The position numbers and the translations under genes were made by a program. The notes under the pieces are model-generated. The model was not told the origin of the DNA, did not search any database, and saw only the letters and a program-made list of their open reading frames with translations. From Oscheius sp. JU75 (taxonomy: Eukaryota > Nematoda > Chromadorea > Rhabditida > Rhabditidae): 64,000 nt of DNA. The stretch covers positions 1,922,001 through 1,986,000 of the forward strand of contig JASJZC010000001.1 of assembly GCA_037178855.1 (NCBI GenBank), written 5' to 3'. Position 1 is the first letter of the stretch; every line of letters begins with the position of its first letter. This document shows, in pieces, positions 55,795-64,000 of the stretch.

Positions 55795-55990
55795 CTCACC
55801 TGACCACATCCAGTCCTCCAATTAGTAGTCAGTCTTGTAGATGTCATCATAGATGCTGCTCGGATTGTTTGTGGCTCCATCAGTTACCATTTCGGTTCCG
55901 TACTAATGATGGGGACAGTGCTCGCGGCTGCATTATAGATGTCGTATAGGTCCACGGGAAGATGACTCTGGAACAGACTTTTGAGAGACA
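55795..55990 (-). pseudogene. Chimeric pseudogene from the two convergent genes at 46-48 kb
   Basis: On the minus strand, 55985-55830 matches the last exon of the secreted-protein gene (CTTTCAAAAGTCT, then VIFPWTYTTSIM against LIFPWTYYDIYS, then CCGAGCAGCATCTATGATGA) with deletions and stops. It runs directly into GGAGGACTGGATGTGGTCAG (about 55824-55805), which is the GGLDVV exon end of the glutaredoxin gene including its GTGAG donor. The two sources lie within about 1 kb of each other in opposite orientation, so this copy arose by rearrangement, not simple duplication. Confidence 0.75.
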
Positions 55991-56150
55991 CAGTGACAGA
56001 ACGAACTTAGTAGACGTACCTCGGACATAATAACAGCGAGACGACAGTAGCGCAATAGAGCAGACGATTAATTGTGAACTGTTCCTGATTGGGTTAGGAG
56101 TGTTAAAGTTGATAGTAATTGACATGTCTGGATAGATCTAGTCTCTTGCC

Positions 56151-56518
56151 ATGAGCTCACTAATGACAGTTCCCTATTCTGATGTTGTCGTCAAGTTCGG
56201 TATCTCTACTCATACAAAAGACCATTGTGACATTGACAGTGCTATCTAAATCTCTTTTCCAGTTCGACAACCGGGGCGACATAACGATTCGTGTCAACGG
56301 TCGAGAAGAGCTCACTGTTCACAATATCCCCATGCCTAGACCAAAGTCTGCTCCAGAAATTCCCCGACTGACCGGGGTCGATGTCCACAATGAGCTCGAT
56401 GCCCCTGGGTAAGTTCCATACTGTCCGTATTCCAATTCCCCATTACAGTTCCTCCCGCTCTGTCTTCTCGACAGCGGACTACGTGACAGCGAGAACGAGT
56501 CGTGACCAACAAGTGTGA
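56151..56518 (+). CDS. Small uncharacterised gene
   Basis: The first exon starts at 56151 (MSSLMTVPYSDVV, donor uncertain, about 56190). Then come 56263-56408 (FDNRGDITIRVNGREELTV) and 56449-56518, ending in TARTSRDQQV-stop. It encodes roughly 85 residues, polar with no signal peptide or domain I recognise. AATAAAG follows about 80 bases after the stop, supporting an independent gene. Composition and splice sites are good, function unknown. Confidence 0.5.
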
Positions 56519-57240
56519 GTAGTGAGCCACACCAGAGCTTTGCAAAAGTAGCATGTAATGCTTTTTTCTGCCATCCCTGCACTCCCTCCGTGTGTGAATA
56601 AAGTTTTGTTGCTTGACTCTCACCTCTGCCCTTTTTGGCTCATGTGACGTCTCCAGCACAGTAGTTAAAGGCAGTGACATTGCGGGTGCACAGCGGAAGA
56701 CTTTTTAATTTGAACGGAAATACAATTCGTTTCGAAGCGTGTTTAATCGATCGGCCGTCAAATTCTCCCCTGGGTCTACTATGACAAAAAATAACCAAGG
56801 AAAATTTAAAATTTAAAAAAACTAACAAAACGCTGTTTTTTTCCTTGTACGACCATTTTGTCTATATTTCTTGGTAGTTTTTCTGGCGAAGTCTAGGGTA
56901 AAATTTGACGGCAAATTTGTTATACACACTTAGAAACCGAGAAAATGTGTGTAAAGCACCAAAAAATGCAGTAAGAAACTAAAATCCACACTTCTGAAGA
57001 GCCGTACAAAATTCAAACAAAAAGCGTTCGCCGTCACCTCATGCACCCGCAATCTCATTGTCCATTTACAAAGGTATTTATAGCTTATTCTATCTGACAT
57101 TCACAACGCTAACCTGGTGGCTATCATTGTATTTACTGGCCAGTAACAATAAGTTGAAAGAATTTGATACAAAACCCGAAAGTCCCCCAGCGTTCAACTC
57201 TACCTTTTTTTGGAGCAGAACGCAGTCTCCAATATTGTGA

Positions 57241-57290
57241 TGTTCTACAAACTTGTAGCTCTTGATCTGCTCTATAATTTTTTAGGACAT
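57241..57290 (-). repeat. Palindromic dispersed repeat, copy 4
   Basis: TGTTCTACAAACTTGTAGCT followed by CTTGATCTGCTCTATAATTT, the reverse complement of the copies at 31.7 and 34.5 kb. Confidence 0.6.
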
Positions 57291-57469
57291 CAAAACTTTG
57301 AATATTGCCTTCTCGAGGGTGCAATGGGGACCGACGCGTGTTCTTTCTATTCTAATGAACAGCCGTCGCGGCGTGTTTTGTAGTTTCAGAGGTATCATTT
57401 TCATATCGTCTTGACCATGAAAGCCCTGATTTTAGAGGGTGTTTTCCCGCACGGGAACTTAGCTTCATT

Positions 57470-57512
57470 AGTTCTATAGTCGGAGCGCTTACCAACTGAG
57501 CTATATAGTGAA
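57470..57512 (-). tRNA. 5' half of a tRNA-like sequence
   Basis: Minus-strand TATAGCTCAGTTGGTAAGCG is a good D-arm and A box, followed by TCCGACTATAGAAC resembling an anticodon arm. No T-arm follows, so it is half a tRNA or a pseudogene. Confidence 0.3.
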
Positions 57513-57603
57513 GGGGGCGCGCTTTCTCGGCTTTCTACAAATGTCTGAGAAAAGATCTCAAGCACCATATGTTCAATGACTGTTGCCTCTCCCTCGTTTC
57601 CAG

Positions 57604-58868
57604 CCCTTCTCCGTCAAACGAGCCTATTTCAGAAAACACAAGTCAATGACGGATCTGATGAGGGAGGTGAGAGAAGAACACGGTCTACCCGTGACGAGTC
57701 GGCAGCCTACGAGTAGGGAAGCCCCGAATCAGCCCCTAAGTACGCATTTTTAACTCCTCAATAAAAATTTTCCCTCTATCCAGATTACTGTAGTTTTTAG
57801 GCGTAAACGAGCTGCTTCTGTACGAGCGAGAGAAGCGTCTTCGACGGGCCGTTTTCAATGAAGACGGGGACATAAGTGACAGGACTTTTACGCCGAAAGT
57901 CACGCCCAGGGATCTCAATGGGTAGGGTAGACTCCTGGTGGGAAAGATTGTATTTGCAGGAATATTGAGGTCAGGAGGAGTTCCGTGATGACGATTACTG
58001 TAGAGGAGAGCATCATTCTTCCAACGGCACCTCCGTCTTCAAATGTCATCAAGTATATAGCTGCTGCGCCTCAGGTGAGTCAAGTTTTCACATTCTGAAG
58101 AGGTAGGGAAGCAGACGTCAAGTCTCTCTGGTACTGAAGGCTAGCATCGAGGTAAGATTTAAGACGCCTGCTACCCTATCTGGAATGTGTTACAAGAAAA
58201 CAAACTTATGTCTGGACAATCTTCTTGACACCCTGTCTCCGTCTCCAGTGGCTCTCAAACTGCTTCGAAAAATAGCCACCGTACCATGTCTCTGTGATTA
58301 CCAGTGTGTTTTCAATAGGCTCCCGCCCTATCTCTCACATCCTTTCCCAATCAGCATGTGCTTGTCCAGTCTTAAAACATGCACATCCCTTGCTCTTTCA
58401 AGTAGCCCATCATTGTCTGGTCCTCTCAGTACCTTGCCTGTTTCTGCCTGTCTCGCCTACTCTTGCCTTATCAACATGTACTGTTAGGAGTTAACAATTC
58501 TACGATCATATCTCTGTTACACGCCCTCCCGGAGTTACCGATTCATGGTCAGAAGTCCCGTAGCTGATTATGTACTGCGGTAAAACATTGCCGTTGCTTC
58601 TGTCCTCATAACTCAGCCGGTTAGCCCTTCGACTCCTGGGCTGCATGATTTGCTTGTCTATTCATTAAACTTCCAGAAACACTTTTTGAAGTGTTTCTTG
58701 ATTATCAGACGAGCTAGAACTCATTTTTCTTTCCCGAGGCAGTTCTTCGTGGGCCGAATTTGGATGGGGGAGCCGATTTTTACACATTTATGCTTTCAGA
58801 TGATCCTCGCCATCTTCACACTCAGCTACGCTTGGTTGGCCACCATGTTAGCTGGTCTTCTTCGCTAG
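57604..58868 (+). CDS. Tail-anchored protein, C-terminal exons
   Basis: Exons 57604-57739, 57801-57921, 57960-58074 and 58800-58868 join in phase. The cytosolic part is charged (RKHKSMTDLMREVREEHGL, NELLLYEREKRLRR). The last exon, separated by a 725-base intron, is a single hydrophobic helix of 22 residues (MILAIFTLSYAWLATMLAGL) with a two-residue tail, the hallmark of a tail-anchored membrane protein. AATAAAA follows at about 58945. The N-terminal exons are not identified. Family not recognised. Confidence 0.6.
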
Positions 58869-59244
58869 CTTTTGCTCTTCCCTTCGACATATTTTATAGA
58901 ACCACGGGTCTCTCAAACCAACGACGAAAAAATGTGATCTCAGAATAAAACTTTATATAGCTTAGATCTCACTCGAATCTCGGGATGCACAATCAGAGAG
59001 AAATTGACGTATAAAAAGAGGCTTAAACTCGACAAATTCTCAAATTAAAACGTTAGTGGTCCCTGAAACGGGACAGGTAAAGATCACAAAATGATAGCGA
59101 GAGAGAGAGAGAGAATGTTCAAGAATAGAAGAAGACAGAGAGACCCAGTTTTCAGAGTTATGCACATATTGCAATGCTTCACAACCTATGTAGAATTTTG
59201 ATGAGGGAAGGAAGGCTGAAGGAGGAAAATGTACAAAAAAAGCC
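58869..59244. other. Intergenic, convergent 3' ends
   Basis: Holds the 3' ends of two convergent genes, with a GAGAGAGAGA tract at 59100. Confidence 0.5.
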
Positions 59245-60697
59245 CTAGTCGATGACATTCTGATGGTCGTAGGGCAGATCGGCGGCGCTGCTCGGCGGCG
59301 TTCCACTGTTCTTCCGGTAGATGAAGACCTGGCCGAGAATGAAGACGTCAATGCTGATCTGCAGGATGGCACAGATCCAGAACTGGAAGGGGCTGCCAGT
59401 AGCGACGAAATAGACCGTCTTGGCCAGATCTCCGCAGAGCCAGGCAAGGACCATCGGGATGCTGAAAATGGAACGTTATGATGAAAAATGAGCGATTTGA
59501 CGTTAGCTACGGTTTATACAAGAAATATTTTATTTGCTCGTAAGAGTTTTTTTAATACCGAACGACGGTGTTTTTGAGGAGGTCATCTCATCGTTTTTAG
59601 GCTGAAATGTCGCGAAACTCGGAGTCTTTTGAGCATCTACATTTGTATATTTTCTGCAAAGCTTCAGCGAACTCGCCCGCATATAGTCCGTTTCCAATGA
59701 AGAGCGACACCTGAGTTTGAGCGCTCGATGCCCACAAATGTGGAGAAAAACTAGAAGAAAAACGTGGAAATTGTTCAAAATAGGGGAGCTGGACCCCAGC
59801 TTCCATGTTTCAAGCTATTGCGATGTATTTTTCGCAGTATTTCTGCTAAATTTGTTGCCAAGTAGGTTTTTTTGGTTGCGACGTTCGATTTCAAAAGGTC
59901 AAAACAGCAAAAAAGCGGTTACAAATAGACTAAAATAGCGAAAAACTCGCGCTGATCTGTCAAAAGTTGGAGCCTTTTGGCGCTTACAAAACTAAACCTA
60001 TCGGGTTCGACTCCTGCGCGTATTAATTTATTTTTGTCTTCTCATGAAACCCTTGGAAATACCTATAGAAAGTATTTTCATCAATGCTTAGATCGTAACT
60101 GCCGCTTTTTCCAGACCAAGAAGCTTGTATGTTTTGCCTACAACTTCCAGGACACTACAAACACAAACATAGTACTTTGAAAGACAAGACGAAATCGGCT
60201 CTTTTCAGATACAGAACTACCGTAGTTGTATTGCGTTATTTTTTACAAGTGCTGACCTAAACTTTTGACGCGAGCCTGGCCGAAACAGTAGTTTACGAAG
60301 TGGAAACCTGTAGTTTTCGACAAAGTGCCTTGGCTCGAAATGCTTAAATATAGACAAAAAAGTGAGACGTATTTGTCCGAATTCTGTGAATATGTGGGGC
60401 TATAAAATGGAAAATGTTAAAAATACTTACCTCATTCCCTGAGTCGACTTCCGCTCGAAGTTACGTATCAGCTGCGGAGCTCCCAAGCTGGCCTCGACGG
60501 TCAGCGAGACCAATCCTAGACCTTCGTTGTACCACGTATTCTGCAATTTTCTCATTTTTCTATGGGAAATAGATACAAAGAACTCACGGTGTACATAATG
60601 GAGGTGACGACGGACCAGAAGGCCGTGAAGACAGCCAGGGCGATGAGGAAGGAGATCAGGTCGTGCCATGCCCAGAAGGCGTTTAAGAAGTCACCGC
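59245..60697 (-). CDS. PQ-loop transporter, SLC66A2/PQLC1-like, C-terminal exons
   Basis: Minus-strand exons 60697-60588, 60540-60431 and 59461-59245. They encode a helix (HDLISFLIALAVFTAFWSVV), the second PQ-loop motif GAPQLIRNFERKSTQGMS, then MVLAWLCGDLAKTVYFV, a helix with FWICAILQISIDVFILGQV, and a short tail. Order and residues follow vertebrate PQLC1 (PQL...STEGMS...MVLMWTSGDAFKT...). PQ-loop proteins are seven-helix transporters of lysosome or Golgi membranes; PQLC1 is linked to phospholipid scrambling at endosomes. The first half, with the first PQ motif, should lie upstream of 60697 but I could not find it; it may be beyond large introns. The intron 59462-60430 contains a tRNA-like element. 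Confidence 0.8.
59946..60021 (+). tRNA. tRNA-like element in a PQ-loop gene intron
   Basis: B box GGGTTCGACTCC at 60003-60014. Outer CGCGC (about 59949) and GCGCG (about 60017) can pair. The long middle suggests a type II tRNA shape, but no clear anticodon stem is seen. Confidence 0.3.
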
Positions 60698-63241
60698 CTG
60701 AAAATGATATTTTAGGGGCTTGGCGATTTAAAAATTCAATCGCTGTGACGAAGGCAAAAGTCAGGGGAGAAACCTATACAGACGAGCTCAACACGCAATG
60801 TGTGGTTGCTGCAAGTCCCGAATCCATTACTTTTTCGCTTATTGAACATTCACATTTTGCTTATAGTTCAACAGGTGGCTCGTTTCATTTGAATATTTGG
60901 CGCTTTTTTACCGTTTTTGCGTGCAAAAGAACCCCCTATTGCATGAAAAATAGCAGATAACTGCAGAGATAGTGGTAAATTGTTATGTTGGAACAACAAT
61001 GGTAAAGGTAGGGATAAAAAAAACTTAAAGCTATTCTTGATCAAATCATTACTACTTTAGACTATCGGCTCGCAAATGATTTCATTTCTTTGATTTTCAG
61101 AGACTCTAAGTCAGAATCTGTGGTCGTTGCAACCACTATCAGTGTCTGGAAACCGCAACATATCAATAATCATCGATTTTCTTTATTTCTGGGGACAGGT
61201 GCGTCCAATAGCACAATGTGACTCTTAAGTTTGCATACTATGAGTAAGAGAACATTTTCGCGACTCATTCTCTCAATACTGAGAAACAGACGCCGAGAGT
61301 CTTGTATATAGCTCCCTATACTATGTCAGCTTGCACATTCACAGTACTTCTAGTCGATTCTGGATAGGTCTGGAGTTCAGAGGACCTCTTCTCTTGTCTC
61401 GCCTTCAATATTTTTTGGATCAGAGATCTAGAATTTTATCCGTAGTCTTTATCAAGCGATCGCTTTACAGTATTACCTATCATAGTTCCAAACAGACTGG
61501 GACCCAGAGAACTACTCTGTCTCTCTCCTACTTGACTCATCCTCACCCAATGTTCCCATACAAGTACCCGTTTCATAGAATGCCCTACTGATGGCTGCTG
61601 CACATTCTGCAAAGTTCTCTCTCTCTCCCTCTAAAAACAGAAATGTTTTCATGTCATCATTAGGCTCAACTTTTTCACACGAAGTGCACGAGGTTTTTTT
61701 CACACCGACCGAGCAAGAGGACTCTTTGCGCTCGTTGTGTCCTTAATCTGCCCAAAGCAATTGAATTGAGTCGTCGCCTTCGAGTCGAGCCCGAAGAAAA
61801 GGACGAGTTCCTCTGCTTTCTCGTTTAACCTTTCCACACCCATGTATGCTAGACGACGAAAAGAGAGAGGGAGAGAGAGAGGACCACGCCCCTTCTTTTC
61901 CACGGCATCCTGAGCCCGTCCAGCACACACGCTTTTCGAGCTCTCTCTCCCCTACTTGAACACTTTTCCAATCCACCGCGAGTGTTCCCCTAATTAGGGA
62001 GCAGATCTATATTTGTGACAGATTCTCACACTCCCGATCACATCATCCAGCTATGTTTAGACATTAGGACAGAGACAGAGTGAGCATCGAATCCTAGTTC
62101 CTCGTCAATGGTCTAAGCCCGGTGACCTCACAATTTAATGACCAATTAGACCCTTTCAGAGAGAGTTGGTCTATCAGGAACTGATCCAGGCTGTTCTCTG
62201 CCTAGGGAACGCGACTGAACCAAAAACTTCACTGCTTCCCGAATGTAGCGTGACATGAGACGTGAGTCAAGTTTGGCCTCGACCAGGAAAAAGACTTCGA
62301 GGTCAAGTTCGGGAACAGCAGTTCAGAGAGCGATAGAGACAGTTGGTAGTCAAGAGAAAGCAGAAGAGAGCAATAGACCTTGGGCAAAAGCTTTAAATGT
62401 AGCCATGATACAAAGAACTTTTCGTCACATGATGAGAGTCCGCTTCGTGTCGTCTAGGTAGTTTCTCTAGGTCAATGGATCAGAGAGACAGTACGTGATT
62501 CAGCATCACAAGAACTGTTCAGAGCAGAGTTGTTAGTTAAGAGACCTGAGAGGTAGTCTGCTGATTTTCAGAGACATTTGCTTGGTCAGTCAATCAGAGA
62601 GAGTGAGTCAAGCTCCAGTAACTAGTATGTTTATACAGTAACTGCTCTGAGCAGAGTAGGTAGTCTCGAGACAGGATAGGAGAACTGTATTGAAGTATTC
62701 TAGCAATTACCGACGGGTTTCCATGGGTCGACTGACCAAAAAAGCGTCCAGTAGTTAAGTTAATCGAGCTAGTCTGTTGAAGACAGAGGGACAGCAGGCA
62801 GTCAAGAGTCAGTCACTCGAGTACCTACTGTCGGTCTCTCGTCCAGGGGACATCAGAGAAAGTTTCGGTGAAGAACTATCACCAAGATAGTCAAGTATTG
62901 ACCAGATAAATTTTCTCCGCTACTTTCAATGTCCCAGTCCCATTGCAGCTTTCTCAGCCTTCCAAAGATAAGTACTTTCTTTCAATTTTATTGTCCACAC
63001 TGCAATCATTCCAGCCCAGTCACCTGCTCCTGGAACCCATTCCTTCTTCTCATTCCCAGGCCCCACGAGTCCAAATTCCCTTGGATACTTTCTCTCAAGA
63101 TCCCTCAAACATTTCTCGAAGATAAACAGCTCCAGGAGAGAACTCCTCTCTCCTTCAGAGTCTCCTATTGTTCTTCTCGGCCATTATGAATGCTCCTCTC
63201 CTCTTCTTTTTAACAGATTTTTTTCTCTTGCAGGGAGAGCC
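60698..63241. other. Long non-coding stretch
   Basis: No exon with a known domain on either strand. GAGAGAGA tract at 61860-61885. The last 60 bases are pyrimidine-rich and end in TCTCTTGCAG at 63235, a splice or trans-splice acceptor just before the receptor start codon. Confidence 0.4.
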
Positions 63242-64000
63242 ATGTCCGTCTCGTTCCCTCTACTCCCACTGATGAATGACAGTAACATCTCGGACGCCTG
63301 CAGGGCCCAGCTGCTCATGTTGCACAACTATATGCCGCAACAAGAGATGCTCCCAGGGCCTTTACTCTTAATTTTTTGCATTCCGGCTGTCATAATTATT
63401 CTGCTGACAGTTTTTGGCAATCTTCTCGTGCTCTTTTTTAAGGTACGTACCGAGCAGCATTGCGTGTTGGTACTGAGGCGTTTGGCAGCGATCAAGAAGT
63501 AAATTTTTCCATACAATTGGAGGTGTAACAGACACCCTAAAAGTTCTTAACTGTCGCTTAGGATAAAGCAAAAACGTTTGTCATATTTGGGATTTGAACC
63601 CGAGACCTTTTTTCTGTAGACTGAAAACTAACCGACTGAGCCATTCAACCAAGTTCATGCTTTTCAGAAACGCTTTTTTAACTTGTTCCAAACCGAAAAC
63701 TATCCTCGAGTATCGAACCCGGGTTGTTTAGACCAGATCGCTAACCACTCAGCTATCCGTCAAGTAAAAAAGTCCTTTGAAAGAAGAAGAAATCAATTAA
63801 AGTCTCATCAAGAGATGCCAATAGATGTGTGAATTTTGCAGGCACGCGTGGGGAGAACAAACACGACCCTGCTGGTCTGGAACCTCGGCTTGACAGACTT
63901 CTTGGTTGGGGTCATTGTGCTCCCCCTGGGAGCATTTCATCTCACCTACAGAAAATGGATCTTTGGGCGATTCTTGTGCAGACTCTGGGTCGCCGCCGAT
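63242..64000 (+). CDS. Class A (aminergic-type) GPCR, 5' part, runs off the window
   Basis: Exons 63242-63442 and 63842 to the window end, joined in phase 0. The N-terminus carries glycosylation sites (NDSNIS). Helix 1 ends in VFGNLLVLFFK with the conserved Asn. Helix 2 is LVWNLGLTDFLVGVIVLPLG with the conserved Leu and Asp. Then comes the extracellular WIFGRFLCRLW with the helix-3 Cys that forms the usual disulfide. This pattern is most like biogenic-amine and muscarinic receptors; ligand specificity needs helices 3-7, which are outside the window. A trans-splice-like acceptor precedes the ATG. The 399-base intron holds two tRNA-like sequences. Confidence 0.85.
63580..63652 (-). tRNA. tRNA-like relic 1 in the GPCR intron
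   Basis: Minus strand: TGGCTCAGTCGGTTAG (A box) and GGGTTCAAATCCC (B box, a perfect T-arm). The acceptor ends do not pair. Contains CAGTCTACAG, shared with the element at 20.3 kb. Confidence 0.4.
63700..63764 (-). tRNA. tRNA-like relic 2 in the GPCR intron
   Basis: Minus strand: ATAGCTGAGTGGTTAGCG (A box) and CGGGTTCGATACTCG (T-arm). The acceptor stem is not formed. Tandem with relic 1, same orientation. Confidence 0.4.

Larger units (their letters stand above)
56519..57603. other. Spacer with repeat and tRNA relic
   Basis: Holds the palindromic dispersed repeat copy at 57241-57290 and a half tRNA-like sequence at 57470-57512. No exon supported. Confidence 0.45.

Noticed and set aside
1-64000. 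CRISPR arrays, bacterial operons or riboswitches
   Set aside because: No regularly spaced repeats, and gene structure throughout is intron-bearing and eukaryotic.

Overview
The window is nuclear DNA of a nematode. Three gene families point there: a seven-helix chemoreceptor of the Srh type, a major sperm protein (MSP) domain, and an expanded casein-kinase-1-like protein. Introns are short (often 36-60 bases) and end in TTTCAG. A TTTCAG-type acceptor sits just upstream of several start codons, as expected for spliced-leader trans-splicing. The species cannot be named from the sequence. Exon models below were built by hand from GT/AG sites and reading phase; where all exons were resolved, the summed length is a multiple of three.

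Layout. 0-4.2 kb: a defensin-like peptide gene, its decayed copy and five copies of a short interspersed repeat. 5-8.7 kb: a PARP2/3-like gene that stops before its catalytic glutamate, a decayed Ser/Thr-rich gene on the other strand, and a small gene of unknown family with two decayed relatives elsewhere. 9.5-14.6 kb: a chemoreceptor between two copies of a 140-base repeat, plus a truncated Tc1 element. 14.9-17.4 kb: a composite gene joining cullin N-terminal repeats, a kinase fold and an MSP domain. 19-24.5 kb, minus strand: a PDZ gene and a Golgi-type GT14 glycosyltransferase. 29-38.3 kb, plus strand: an 834-residue disordered protein and a two-pore potassium channel, with a gene nested antisense in the channel's intron. 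38.6-43.2 kb: a TAK1-like kinase fused to a bacterial SleB-type cell-wall hydrolase domain, and a stand-alone SleB paralog. 44-49 kb: a casein-kinase-1-like gene, a secreted protein, and a monothiol glutaredoxin with three glutaredoxin domains. 50-57 kb: a gene graveyard holding a kinase fragment, a chimeric pseudogene, a real tRNA-His, a small secreted peptide and several partial genes. 57.6-64 kb: a tail-anchored protein, a PQ-loop transporter (SLC66A2/PQLC1-like) and the start of an aminergic-type GPCR.

The main find is the SleB locus. A domain family known from bacterial cell-wall lysis has been joined by splicing-compatible exons to an apparently intact TAK1-like kinase, the kinase class that relays innate-immune signals in animals. 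A free intronless paralog lies 2.2 kb away, flanked by a duplicated 170-base sequence. This suggests horizontal gain, duplication and capture by a host kinase. The cullin-kinase-MSP gene is a second unusual architecture. Many pseudogenes, inverted duplications and tRNA-like relics show that the region is being actively rearranged.
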